Part shown: positions 43,897 to 53,004 of the stretch, one piece after another
Position numbering within the stretch: position 1 is the stretch's first letter
How the letters are laid out: each line of letters opens with the position of its first letter
Source of the DNA: Rhodopseudomonas palustris HaA2
GTDB lineage: Bacteria; Pseudomonadota; Alphaproteobacteria; Rhizobiales; Xanthobacteraceae
Reading direction: 5' to 3'
Assembly (NCBI RefSeq): GCF_000013365.1
Contig: NC_007778.1
Span: forward strand, 3,348,001-3,412,000
Length of the DNA: 64,000 nt
Translations under genes and position numbers: made by a program
Notes under the pieces: generated by a model
Databases searched by the model: none
Seen by the model: the letters and a program-made list of their open reading frames with translations, nothing else
Told to the model about the DNA's origin: nothing

Positions 43897-45291
43897 ATGC
43901 TTACGCATTTAAAACTACAAAACTTCAAATCTTGGAGAAATGCCAATATCGCACTCGCGCCACTTACAGCCCTCTATGGCGCTAATTCATCCGGGAAAAG
44001 CAGCATAATTCAGTTCTTATTGATGCTGAAGCAAACGAAGGACTCGCAGGACCGGTCGTTAGCGCTCGACTTCGGAGGAGTCGAATCCCCCGCAGACCTT
44101 GGATCATTCAAGGATGCAGTCTTCTTTCACCAGGAAGATAATGCCATCTCCTGGCAACTCGACTGGCATCTCAAGAGCGACCTAAAAATTGCAGACCCAT
44201 CCGGAAAGCGAACTGACTATCTGTTTGAAGGAAGGGAGATCAAGATTTCTTCCTCAGTTAGACTTCGTAACAAGCAGGCGGTCGGCGAGTATCTCGAATA
44301 CGATTTTGCAGGAACACAATTTACTCTCAAACGCGCAAGAGAACGACCTGCGTTTCAATTAGACACGCAAGGTCCGAACGACTTTCGGTTCATCCGAACG
44401 CTGGGACGCAAGTGGGATTTGCCGGGCCCAACAAAATCCTACGCCTTTCCCGATCAAGCTCGACTCTACTTCCAAAATTCTCAGTTTCTGAGCGAATTTG
44501 AGAACGAGTACGTCAAACAGATGGATAGCCTGATTCATCTTGGCCCGCTCCGAGACTACCCCAAACGTCAGTATATTTGGGCTGGATCTAGCCCGATCGA
44601 CGTTGGGCGGACCGGCGAGCGGACTATCGAGGCTATACTTGCCGCCACCTCCCGGAACGAAGTCAGAAACCTTCGCGCCAAAGCTCGACTAAGGCCATTT
44701 CAAGAGATGATAGCTTGGTGGCTTAGGGAAATGGGCCTCATCCACTCATTTAAACTCGTGGAGATCGGTTCTGGTGCTGGACTTTATCGAACTGTAATCA
44801 AGCGCGACCCTGAATCTCCAGAAACGCTTATAACGGATGTTGGATTCGGAATTTCTCAGATTCTTCCCGCTCTCGTTCTACTATACTACGCACCTGAGGG
44901 ATCGACGATCGTACTCGAACAACCAGAAATACATCTTCATCCCGCAATTCAGTCTTCTCTTGCAGACTTGATCATAACCGCAATTAAGACCCGCAACATA
45001 CAGGTCATTCTCGAGAGCCACAGCGAGCATCTGCTCATGCGACTATTGAGGCGAGTAGCCGAGGGTAACAAGTCACCATATCCCGAGATTGAACCCCAAG
45101 ATATGAAGGTTTATTTTTGCCAAGCTCGTGACGGAGAATCACGAGCGGAGGAATTGAAGGTGAACTTGTTCGGCTCGATCGAGAATTGGCCAACCGATTT
45201 CTTCGGCGATCAATTTGGAGAGATCGCAGCGCGCGAGGAGGCGGCTATCCAGAAACAAGCCGCATTGAGCAAACGTGCGCGCAATCGTTGA
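43897..45291 (+). CDS. ABC/OLD-like ATPase, DUF3696 type
   Basis: A 464-residue SMC/ABC-type ATPase with no TOPRIM or transmembrane part. Walker A is GANSSGKSS (28-36), then the family motif HLGPLRDYPKRQY (214-226), an ABC signature-like segment VGFGISQILP (315-324), Walker B TIVLEQPEIHLHP (337-349) and the switch ESHSEHLL (373-380). A C-terminal DFFGDQFGE (434-442) matches DUF3696 proteins. Such ATPases drive defence systems by sensing phage DNA or proteins and controlling a partner nuclease. Codon use is visibly AT-richer than parE, suggesting transfer. The stop overlaps the PIN-like gene by 17 bases. The start is 22 bases after parE, so no separate promoter is obvious. Confidence 0.85.
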   Translation: MLTHLKLQNFKSWRNANIALAPLTALYGANSSGKSSIIQFLLMLKQTKDSQDRSLALDFGGVESPADLGSFKDAVFFHQEDNAISWQLDWHLKSDLKIADPSGKRTDYLFEGREIKISSSVRLRNKQAVGEYLEYDFAGTQFTLKRARERPAFQLDTQGPNDFRFIRTLGRKWDLPGPTKSYAFPDQARLYFQNSQFLSEFENEYVKQMDSLIHLGPLRDYPKRQYIWAGSSPIDVGRTGERTIEAILAATSRNEVRNLRAKARLRPFQEMIAWWLREMGLIHSFKLVEIGSGAGLYRTVIKRDPESPETLITDVGFGISQILPALVLLYYAPEGSTIVLEQPEIHLHPAIQSSLADLIITAIKTRNIQVILESHSEHLLMRLLRRVAEGNKSPYPEIEPQDMKVYFCQARDGESRAEELKVNLFGSIENWPTDFFGDQFGEIAAREEAAIQKQAALSKRARNR

Positions 45292-45778
45292 TGAAAACGT
45301 GGCGATTGTCGCAAATGATGTTTCGCGGCAGATCAAACAAGCCCCTCAAGCCTCGATCGCTTGTCGAATGGCGTGCATCGATGCGCTGAAAAAAGTTGTT
45401 AAGAATGGGATTGTTGTATTGGATGACGCGGGTGAGGTGCTTGCGAAATATCGCCATTACCTGAATGGCCGGGGACTGCCAGGCGTTGGCGATGCATTCC
45501 TCCGGCACATTGTCGAGAATCAATACAATCCTAGAAAGGTTCGAAGACAGGCACTCAGAAGGAACGAAGATGGCAGCTTTGCCGATTTTCCTGTCGATGC
45601 TAGCTTAGCTCGCTTCGATCCAGCAGATCGGATCTTTGTAGCACTTGCTTGCGCGGTGTCTGATCGATGTTCAATCTTAAATGCAGTGGACAGCGACTAC
45701 TCAATTCACATTAAAGACTTAAGCTCGTTTGGGGTGGAGGTCGTTGAACTATGCCCTGACTGTCTTCGAAAAGGCTAA
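45275..45778 (+). CDS. PIN-like nuclease domain protein
   Basis: The 167-residue product starts at GTG 45275, inside the end of the ATPase gene (17-base overlap). It resembles a PIN domain: Asp6 (MRAIVDENVAIV), acidic VVLDDAGE (Asp50/51), Glu81 (FLRHIVENQ), Asp118 (FDPADRIFVALA) and Asp139/Asp141 (ILNAVDSDYSI), the acidic pattern that binds metal in Mg-dependent RNases. The second half has the ADRIFVALA helix and final strand GVEVVEL. It is probably the effector of the ATPase gene's module. There is no antitoxin-like gene. Low-GC composition matches its partner. Confidence 0.75.
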   Translation: MRAIVDENVAIVANDVSRQIKQAPQASIACRMACIDALKKVVKNGIVVLDDAGEVLAKYRHYLNGRGLPGVGDAFLRHIVENQYNPRKVRRQALRRNEDGSFADFPVDASLARFDPADRIFVALACAVSDRCSILNAVDSDYSIHIKDLSSFGVEVVELCPDCLRKG

Positions 45779-45844
45779 CGAAGGCCATACAAGGGCTTTA
45801 AAGGGCACTGCTTAGCGAGGCCGATGACAATTGGAGACCTCCCC

Positions 45845-46033
45845 ATGCGCATACTCTTCCTCGTCATCGGCATCATCGCCCTGTTGATGGGCCTGGTCTG
45901 GACCGGCCAGGGCGCCGGGCTGATTCAATGGCCGGAACAGAGCTTCATGATCAATCAGTCGCAATGGATGTGGTACGGCGCTTCCACCGCGTTCGGCGGC
46001 TTCCTGCTGATCATGATCTCGCGCAAGTTGTGA
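45845..46033 (+). CDS. Small two-helix membrane protein
   Basis: The 62-residue product starts MRILFLVIGIIALLMGLVWT and has a second hydrophobic stretch, GASTAFGGFLLIMISRKL, linked by a polar loop with tryptophan pairs (IQWPEQSF and SQWMWYG). GGAG lies nine bases before the ATG at 45845. I do not recognise a family. Its GC content returns to the host norm, so it marks the right edge of the AT-rich module. A REP element follows. Confidence 0.75.
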   Translation: MRILFLVIGIIALLMGLVWTGQGAGLIQWPEQSFMINQSQWMWYGASTAFGGFLLIMISRKL

Positions 46034-46050
46034 CGTCCGTAGCACTGAAC

Positions 46051-46145
46051 GTAGGGTGGCGCTGAGCGCAGCGAAGCCCACGCGCGACGAGCGATTTTGC
46101 CGGATCACGCGTGGGCACGGCGCTGCGCGCCTTTGCCCACCCTAC
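46051..46145. repeat. REP-like inverted repeat (GTAGGGTGG family)
   Basis: GTAGGGTGG at the left and CCACCCTAC-type sequence at the right end, with inner GCCCACGCG / CGCGTGGGC pairing, form a 95-base imperfect dyad. This family is known from Bradyrhizobium-type genomes. It lies between convergent genes. Confidence 0.8.
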
Positions 46146-46161
46146 CCGGCTTTCCACCCCC

Positions 46162-47670
46162 TCACCGCCGGAACGTCTTGATCTCCGACACCGAGCCGTC
46201 GCGATAGGTCAGTTCGACCGACACCGACTTCACGCCGGGCGACAATTTCAGATAGGGCGTGGCGCTGCTCGGGATCGCGACCGGGTCGCGCAGGTCGCAG
46301 GCGGGCAGTTTCAGCACCTTGTCGGGCACCGCGCTGTCGATGCCGATCCTCACCTCGCGGATCGCGCAGCGATACGACATCAGATGCGTGTAGTAGACCA
46401 GCAGGCCGTTGTAGTCGCGAAACGACAGCCAGCTCGTCGCGGTCATGTCGAGGATCTTGCGCTGGTCGCGCAGCAATGCAGCCTCCGGCTCGAACCGGAT
46501 CGGAAACGGCCCCTGCGTCTCGCCGAGCGCATCGACATAGCGCACCTCGATGGTCGAGGCCTGGGCATCGGCGGGGAGCTGGATCGACGGGTTCGGCATC
46601 CGCTTGCGGGTGCGCGGATCGAGCGTGTCCATGAAGCCGGTCTCGCGGAACTCGCCGCTGTCGCCGAGCCGCCAGGAGATGCCGAGCGTCGGATCAGCGA
46701 TCGAGAACACCACGGTCCAGCCGCCATTGTGGCGGGAGAAGCTGGCGATCGGCGCGTTGAGACTCTCCGAGGTCGGCGGCTTCAGCGGCGCCACCGGCGG
46801 CAGCGCGGCGACCTTCTGCGGCGGCGCGGCGGACGCTACCGGCGCGGCCGCGGCTGCGGCGGGCTTCGCCGCGCCGTTCAGAAACACGTCGTCGACCATC
46901 TGGTCGAAATACACCGGCACCTGCCGATGGCCGACGGTGTCGGCCATCTCGCTGACGGCGCGGCGCGTCCGCTGCGCGACCTGCACCAGGTTCTCGCCGG
47001 GATCGAGCAGTTGCTTGGCGAACACCCGGGTGAACACCGAATTCGGATCGGCGTCGGTGTCCGACAGCCGGTCGAGCGCGGTCTGCCGCGGCCCGGCCGA
47101 GAACACCGAGAACACGCCCTCGGGCAGCGTCGTCATCGGCGCCAGCCCGCCGCGGCCACTCAGCGCGCGGACGCCGCGGCGCTCGAACGGATTGTTGCGG
47201 CAGGCGTCGAACACCAGGATCGCAGTGCGCGCGCCGCGATTCTGCAGCCGCTCGACGATGCGGTCGGCGAGCACCGAGGCGTCGCGGACCAGCTCCTCCT
47301 GGCCTTCGGTCGCCGCCGGCACATCGGTCGGCAGCAGGAAGTTCTGGCCGGAAATTTCGAAACCGTGGCCGGCGTAGAAGAAGAACGCTGTGTCGCCGGG
47401 CTCGATCGCCTGATCGAACGCCAGCAGGCTCTGGCTGAATGCCGTGCGGTTCTGATTCTCCGCCACCATCACCTGAAAGCCGAGCGTGCGCAGCGCGTCG
47501 CCCATGGTGCGGGCGTCGTTCACCGCTTTCTGCAGCTTCGGAACGTTGCGATAATCGTTGTTGCCGACCACCAGCGCGACGCGCTTGGCGGCCTCGGCGG
47601 GCGCGCTGCCGATCAGCACCGCGGCGATCATCCCGATCGCCGATAGTCCCCACCGCGCCAGCGATCGCAT
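46162..47670 (-). CDS. Periplasmic caspase-like peptidase (C14)
   Basis: A 502-residue protein with a signal peptide (MRSLARWGLSAIGMIAAVLIG, end near residue 27) and an orthocaspase-type domain (about 30-260). The catalytic dyad is visible: His102 in FYAGHGF and Cys157 in FDACRNNPF. A proline-rich linker (about 270-300) leads to a C-terminal domain of about 200 residues of unknown fold with a YRDGSVSEIKTF end. Bacterial caspase homologues cleave after Arg/Lys or Asp, and this one acts outside the cytoplasm. The function is not known. Confidence 0.85.
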   Translation of the reverse strand: MRSLARWGLSAIGMIAAVLIGSAPAEAAKRVALVVGNNDYRNVPKLQKAVNDARTMGDALRTLGFQVMVAENQNRTAFSQSLLAFDQAIEPGDTAFFFYAGHGFEISGQNFLLPTDVPAATEGQEELVRDASVLADRIVERLQNRGARTAILVFDACRNNPFERRGVRALSGRGGLAPMTTLPEGVFSVFSAGPRQTALDRLSDTDADPNSVFTRVFAKQLLDPGENLVQVAQRTRRAVSEMADTVGHRQVPVYFDQMVDDVFLNGAAKPAAAAAAPVASAAPPQKVAALPPVAPLKPPTSESLNAPIASFSRHNGGWTVVFSIADPTLGISWRLGDSGEFRETGFMDTLDPRTRKRMPNPSIQLPADAQASTIEVRYVDALGETQGPFPIRFEPEAALLRDQRKILDMTATSWLSFRDYNGLLVYYTHLMSYRCAIREVRIGIDSAVPDKVLKLPACDLRDPVAIPSSATPYLKLSPGVKSVSVELTYRDGSVSEIKTFRR

Positions 47671-47823
47671 TCAGAAGTCCCCGAACAGCAAGACGGCCGG
47701 ATCGCGCCGCCTGCGCCATAGTCGGTCAAAACCCGAAGCGGGTTCAACCGAAAATGGCGCATCGCAGGCGATCCGGCCTTGGGGGTGGCGCGGACCTGGG
47801 GGAGGTCCGCGCCACGTCCGCGC

Positions 47824-49509
47824 TCACGCTGCGCGGACGGTCTCGAGGAACTTGCCGACTTCGAGCTTGAGGCGGTTGCTGTCGTTGGCGAGCGACTGCG
47901 CCGCCGACAGCACCTGGCTCGACGCCGAGCCGGTTTCGCTGGCGCCGCGCTGGACGTCGATCACGCTCGACGACACCTGCTGGGTGCCCTGCGCCGCCTG
48001 CTGCACGTTGCGCGAAATCTCCTGCGTCGCGGCGCCCTGCTCTTCCACCGCCGAGGCGATGGTCGAGGCGATCTCGGACATCTTGCCGATCGTCGCGCCG
48101 ATTTCCCGAATCGCCGACACCGACTGATCGGTCGCGGCCTGGATGCCGCTGATCTGCTGGCTGATCTCGCCGGTCGCCTTCGCGGTCTGTTCGGCGAGCG
48201 CCTTCACCTCAGAGGCGACCACCGCGAAGCCGCGCCCGGCATCGCCGGCGCGCGCCGCCTCGATGGTGGCGTTGAGCGCCAGCAGGTTGGTCTGGCCGGC
48301 GATGGTGTTGATCAGGTCGACCACGTCGCCGATCCGCGCCGCGGCGGTGGACAATTCGCCGACGCGCTCGTTGGTGATCTGCGCCTGGCCCACGGCTTCC
48401 CGGGCGATGCGTGCGGACTCCTGCACCTGGCGGCTGATCTCGGTCACCGACGACGCCATCTCCTCGGTCGCGGACGCCACCGACTGCACGTTGGCGGAGG
48501 CCTGCTCGGACGCCGCCGCGACCGTTGTCGTCACTTCCTGGGCGTGGCGCGCGTTGGAGGTCAGCGTCGTCGCGGAAGCTTCCAGTTCGGTCGACGCCGA
48601 CGACACCGTCTGGATCACCTCGCCGACCGCGGCTTCGAAGTCGTGCGCCAGCTTGTTCATGTCCTGCTTGCGCTGCGCCGCGAGCTTGAGGTCCTGCTCG
48701 ACCTTGGCTTCGGCCTCCTGCTTCGCCTTGTCGGCGAGCATCGTCTTGATGCCTTCGACGGCATTGGCAGTCTGACCGATTTCGTCGCGACGCTCGGTGC
48801 CAGAGATCACGACCGTCTCACCGCGGGCCATCGCCTGCAGATCGCCGACCAGCCGCCCGATCGGACGCGCGACGCCGAACTGCACGATCGCGAAGGCGAT
48901 CGCCAGCACCGCGAGGAAGGCGCCGCCGATCATCAGCACGGTGAGGCGGATGGCGCTCGCCACGTCGGCGGAAATGCCCTGCTGACGCGCATGGATGTCC
49001 TTGTCGATACGGACTGTGATCGCAGTCTGCGCCACACGCAACGCCTGGTTGTCGTCCCCCATGCTTTTCGCCAGCTTCACGGCCGCTTCTTTCTGATTGG
49101 CCATGGCCGCCTTCTCGACGAGTACGTATTTGGCCACGACGACGTCCTCGAACTGCCGCACGATGCGGTCGAAATCCGCCGCATAGGTGGGAAGCCCCTT
49201 CTTGGCCTCGGCGATGTAGTCGACGAATTCTCTCTGCGCCGCCGCGGCCTCCTGACTGACCTTCTGCAGCTCGGCCTGATCGGTCTCCGCGATCACGCGC
49301 CAGGACAGCCGACCGAGATTGTAGACGCGCGCATTGGCCCGGATGTTGGCCTTCATGCTCTGCACATCCCTGTCCAGCATCTCGGCATACAGCCGCTCGA
49401 TCTCGCCCATTTTCGCCGCAGCGAACCAGACGCCACCCGCGACCACGACGCTGAGCAGCACAAAACATGCGAGAATTTTGTAGAGGATCTTGACGTTGGA
49501 AAGTTTCAC
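47824..49509 (-). CDS. Methyl-accepting chemotaxis protein
   Basis: A 561-residue receptor: helix 1 ([19 protein letters not shown]), a four-helix-bundle-like periplasmic domain (about 35-190), helix 2 ([20 protein letters not shown]), HAMP and the cytoplasmic signalling hairpin. The tail is [14 protein letters not shown], with no CheR pentapeptide. It is almost identical in the signalling region to the receptor at 22786, so the two are paralogues with different sensors. The start GTG 49509 (VKLSNVKI) is preferred; an upstream frame is open but lacks a membrane-helix start. Confidence 0.88.
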   Translation of the reverse strand: MKLSNVKILYKILACFVLLSVVVAGGVWFAAAKMGEIERLYAEMLDRDVQSMKANIRANARVYNLGRLSWRVIAETDQAELQKVSQEAAAAQREFVDYIAEAKKGLPTYAADFDRIVRQFEDVVVAKYVLVEKAAMANQKEAAVKLAKSMGDDNQALRVAQTAITVRIDKDIHARQQGISADVASAIRLTVLMIGGAFLAVLAIAFAIVQFGVARPIGRLVGDLQAMARGETVVISGTERRDEIGQTANAVEGIKTMLADKAKQEAEAKVEQDLKLAAQRKQDMNKLAHDFEAAVGEVIQTVSSASTELEASATTLTSNARHAQEVTTTVAAASEQASANVQSVASATEEMASSVTEISRQVQESARIAREAVGQAQITNERVGELSTAAARIGDVVDLINTIAGQTNLLALNATIEAARAGDAGRGFAVVASEVKALAEQTAKATGEISQQISGIQAATDQSVSAIREIGATIGKMSEIASTIASAVEEQGAATQEISRNVQQAAQGTQQVSSSVIDVQRGASETGSASSQVLSAAQSLANDSNRLKLEVGKFLETVRAA

Positions 49510-49847
49510 GGCCGTGCCCCATGTTGAGATTTCAGGCGACGCCCCAATTGCGGACGTCGATGCTATCGACGGCGGTCGGCAGCTCAGCCGGTGACGTCGC
49601 CATTGGTCGGTGAAGTGGCGCAACAACAGCGCATGTCCGGTCACATCTCGCGAACCGCGCAATCGCAAGGCTTTGGTGAACGCGCGACGTCGGATTCCGT
49701 GGTCAGCAAGGGAGCGACAAAATGCGCGTTGCAGGCGATGAAGCTCAGATCATAGTCGGCATTGGCATCCCTCGATCGCGATTCTGAATCAACGGGATCA
49801 GCATGAGGCCAAACACATAATCTCACGTGTGTACGAATTCGGTCAGA
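49510..49847. other. Divergent promoter region
   Basis: About 340 bases between the chemoreceptor and the AraC-family gene, both transcribed outwards. No coding frame is supported. It should hold both promoters and may hold the AraC protein's own operator. Confidence 0.5.
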
Positions 49848-50948
49848 ATGGACAAACGGCACGACCTGATTGACATAGCTCAAGCCGACGACGACGCTGG
49901 CGCCGAACTAACAGGCATCCGTCGATCGCTGTACGCAATGCCACCGCCGTCCGACGCTCATTCGACCTGCCAGACACCTCCCACCGAGCTACTGAAGGAC
50001 TTCGCGATCCTTCGCACCAATGATCCGGACACCGCGCGCAAGCTGGTCTGGAGTCGGTTCGGCCTCAATCTATCGACGCCGAGGATTGAAGGATTCTTCT
50101 CCCGGGCCAACATCGCGGAACTGCCAAATGTTTCGCTATATTTCTGCGCCAACTCCACGCCCGTCGCGCTGCAGATCCCGAACAGCAAGGGCGCTCATGT
50201 GCACCTGTGCCTGCGCGGCCGCGGCACGCTGATACATGACCGCCGCCGCATCGAGATCGGCGAAGGCGAGGCGTTCGTCTGTTCGCCCGGCAAGCCTGCT
50301 TTGCTCGATTTCGCCGCAGGCTATGAGGAACTGGCGCTGCACGTCCCGGTGCCGATGCTGGAGCGAACCTTCGCCGCGCTGACCGGGTTGGGGCCGCACA
50401 CGACGATCGCGTTCGAGCCCGAGATCATCACCGACGATCCGCACTATGCAGGCTTCCGCGATCTCGTGCTGCTGCTCGCCGGAAGCCTCGATGCCGCATT
50501 CTCCGCCTGGCCAAAGGCGACGATCGCGCAACTCGAGCTGGCCTGCGTGTCGCAACTTCTGTACTGCACATCGCACAATCTCCGTCGCGTGCTCTGTCCG
50601 GAAGATTTCGGCGCGGTGCCCAGCCTGGTCCGCATCGCCGAGCATTATATCGAGAGCCGCTGCGAGTCCGACGCCAGCGTCGACGATATTGCGCGAGCGT
50701 GCGCCGTCAGCGTCTCGACTCTGACCCGGATGTTTATGAAGTACCGCGGCTACTCGCCCGCCGCTTTCATCAAGCGCGCCAAACTGGCGCGCGCCAGACA
50801 GTTACTCGAATCCCGCGCAGCCAGCACGGTGGTCGGCGTCGCGCTGCGCTGCGGCTTCGCCAATCCGAGCCGCTTCGCCAAGGACTATCGCGAGGCGTTC
50901 GGGGAGTCGCCGACCGAGACGCTGCGGCGACGGCGACCGCAAGACTGA
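49848..50948 (+). CDS. AraC-family transcriptional regulator
   Basis: The 366-residue product starts MDKRHDLIDIAQADDD. Residues about 75-235 form an AraC_binding_2-type cupin-like domain (EGFFSRANIAELPNVSLYF, GRGTLIHDRRRIEIGEGEAF), and the C-terminal 100 residues hold two helix-turn-helix units (ASVDDIARACAVSVSTLTR and TVVGVALRCGFANPSRFAKD). This is the layout of FeaR/OxyR-like regulators of catabolic genes. The effector is unknown. The start is uncertain (49827, 49848 or 49938 are all in frame). Confidence 0.8.
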   Translation: MDKRHDLIDIAQADDDAGAELTGIRRSLYAMPPPSDAHSTCQTPPTELLKDFAILRTNDPDTARKLVWSRFGLNLSTPRIEGFFSRANIAELPNVSLYFCANSTPVALQIPNSKGAHVHLCLRGRGTLIHDRRRIEIGEGEAFVCSPGKPALLDFAAGYEELALHVPVPMLERTFAALTGLGPHTTIAFEPEIITDDPHYAGFRDLVLLLAGSLDAAFSAWPKATIAQLELACVSQLLYCTSHNLRRVLCPEDFGAVPSLVRIAEHYIESRCESDASVDDIARACAVSVSTLTRMFMKYRGYSPAAFIKRAKLARARQLLESRAASTVVGVALRCGFANPSRFAKDYREAFGESPTETLRRRRPQD

Positions 50949-51338
50949 CGATCGACGGCTTCGATCCGCTGATCGCCTCCGTCTTGCGCATCACCCGCGA
51001 CCGCGCTCCGTCGCCGGAGTCGGCTTCCCCCGGCCGCGCTGCTCAAAATGCCGCCAGAAACGCCGTTTCATTAAGTGTTTCGAGCGGTTTCATGCGCCGC
51101 CGCATTGACTTTGGCCGATTCCGGCCTATGTTCCGGCCTTGAAGCGGCCCGGTATCGAAGCGCGATGCCCGTTGTGCCGTCTGTCAGCGATCAGACTTCC
51201 CCGTGCAACAATGCGTGCCGCTCCGGGGTTGGGCGCGACAGCCTATTTCCAGATTCAAGGCGGCGGTTTCGACCAATGGCGTGATCCCGAACTCCGAAAT
51301 TTCGGTCCGGGTCAGGTTGCGCCGACAACAGAGGCTCA
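50949..51338. other. Long leader region upstream of rhlE
   Basis: About 390 bases before the helicase gene without a supported frame. Cold-inducible RNA helicase genes often have long structured 5' leaders; that role here is inference. No terminator hairpin is evident. Confidence 0.45.
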
Positions 51339-52889
51339 ATGTCCTTCAACAATCTCGGCCTTTCAGACAAGGTCCTCGCCGCTGTCGCAGCCAGCGGCTA
51401 CACGACGCCCACCCCGATCCAGGAACAGGCGATCCCCCACGTGCTCGCCCGGCGAGACGTCCTCGGCATCGCCCAGACCGGCACCGGCAAGACCGCGGCG
51501 TTCGTGCTGCCGATGCTGACGATGCTGGAAAAGGGCCGCGCCCGCGCGCGGATGCCGCGCACCCTGATCCTCGAGCCGACCCGCGAGCTCGCCGCCCAGG
51601 TCAAGGAACAGTTCGACAAATACGGCGCCGGCCAGAAGCTCAACGTCGCTTTGCTGATCGGCGGCGTCTCGTTCGGTGATCAGGACCTCAAACTCACCCG
51701 CGGCGTCGACGTGCTGATCGCCACCCCGGGCCGCCTGCTCGACCACACCGAACGCGGCGGCCTGCTGCTCACCGGCGTCGAGATGCTGATCATCGACGAA
51801 GCCGACCGGATGCTCGACATGGGCTTCATTCCGGACATCGAGCGGGTCTGCAAGCTGGTGCCGTTCACCCGCCAGACGCTGTTCTTCACCGCGACGATGC
51901 CGCCGGAAATCCGCCGCGTCACCGAGACCTTCCTGCACAATCCCGAGAAGATCGAAGTCTCCAAGCCGGCTTCCACCGCCGTGACGGTGGCGCAGTCGCA
52001 GGTGGCCTGCGGTCGCGAGCCGCACGAGAAGCGCGAGACCTTGCGCAGCCTGATCCGCGCCGCCACCGACCTGCAGAACGCGATCATCTTCTGCAACCGC
52101 AAGCGCGAAGTGGCGTTGCTGGCGAAATCGCTGCAGAAGCACGGCTTCAGCGTCGGCGCGCTACACGGCGACATGGACCAGAGCGCCCGCACCGCGGCGC
52201 TGGATCAATTCCGCAAGGGCGAATTGCCGATCCTGGTGGCCTCGGACGTCGCCGCGCGCGGCCTCGACATTCCGGAAGTCAGCCACGTCTTCAATTTCGA
52301 CGTGCCGCATCATCCCGACGACTACGTCCATCGCGTCGGCCGCACCGGCCGCGCCGGACGGCTCGGCACCGCGATCTCGATCGTCGCGCCGTCCGACCAG
52401 AAATCGATCGCCGCGATCGAGAAGCTGATCGGCAAGGAAATCCCCCGCGTCGACGCCGGCCCGGTCGGCGAAGCCGACCGCGAGCAGGCCGAAGACACCG
52501 ACCGGCCCGCGCGGTCGTCGCGGCGCTCGTCCGAATCGCGCAGCCGCGAAGTGCGGGGCGAAGACCGCCCGGCCCGCGAGTCGCGTGGCCCGCGGCGCGA
52601 ACCGCGCGGCGAGGGACGTGGCGAAGCGCGCCCTGCGCGTGAGCCGCGGGAGGCCCGCGCACCGGTCGAGGCCCGTGAGGCGCCCCGTGAGGTTCGCGAG
52701 CCGCGTGAACCGCGCGAGGCCCGCAAGCCGCGCCGCGAACCGCGCAACGCGCCGGCGGCGCCCGCCGCCGCGCCGGCTGCCCATGCCTCGTTCGGGTCGG
52801 CGCCGCCGGCACGCGACCTGTCGTCCGAGCCGGGCGACCATTCGCATCTGCCCGCCTTCCTGCTGCGTCCTGTGCGCGCACGGGGCTGA
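51339..52889 (+). CDS. rhlE: DEAD-box RNA helicase RhlE-type
   Basis: A 516-residue DEAD-box helicase with all core motifs: Q motif (TPTPIQEQAIP), AQTGTGKT (45-52), PTREL, TPGR, DEAD (153-156), FTATMP (SAT variant), FCNRKREVALL, ARGLDIP and HRVGRTGRAGR. It is followed by a long low-complexity tail (about 395-500) rich in Arg, Glu, Pro and Ala, with repeated AREPREAR-type units, then a short terminal segment with LPAFLLRPVRARG. RhlE helicases work in ribosome assembly and RNA turnover. The tail probably gives RNA binding or phase behaviour. Confidence 0.93.
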   Translation: MSFNNLGLSDKVLAAVAASGYTTPTPIQEQAIPHVLARRDVLGIAQTGTGKTAAFVLPMLTMLEKGRARARMPRTLILEPTRELAAQVKEQFDKYGAGQKLNVALLIGGVSFGDQDLKLTRGVDVLIATPGRLLDHTERGGLLLTGVEMLIIDEADRMLDMGFIPDIERVCKLVPFTRQTLFFTATMPPEIRRVTETFLHNPEKIEVSKPASTAVTVAQSQVACGREPHEKRETLRSLIRAATDLQNAIIFCNRKREVALLAKSLQKHGFSVGALHGDMDQSARTAALDQFRKGELPILVASDVAARGLDIPEVSHVFNFDVPHHPDDYVHRVGRTGRAGRLGTAISIVAPSDQKSIAAIEKLIGKEIPRVDAGPVGEADREQAEDTDRPARSSRRSSESRSREVRGEDRPARESRGPRREPRGEGRGEARPAREPREARAPVEAREAPREVREPREPREARKPRREPRNAPAAPAAAPAAHASFGSAPPARDLSSEPGDHSHLPAFLLRPVRARG

Positions 52890-53004
52890 CGCGCGGTCGT
52901 TTGACCCGGGACATTTACCCGGCATTCACCCTCGCAACGTAGCCTTGCAACCGTTGATGCAGGGTTGGGGGCAGTCCCCCCACGACGGGGAGCATCTGGC
53001 CGCC

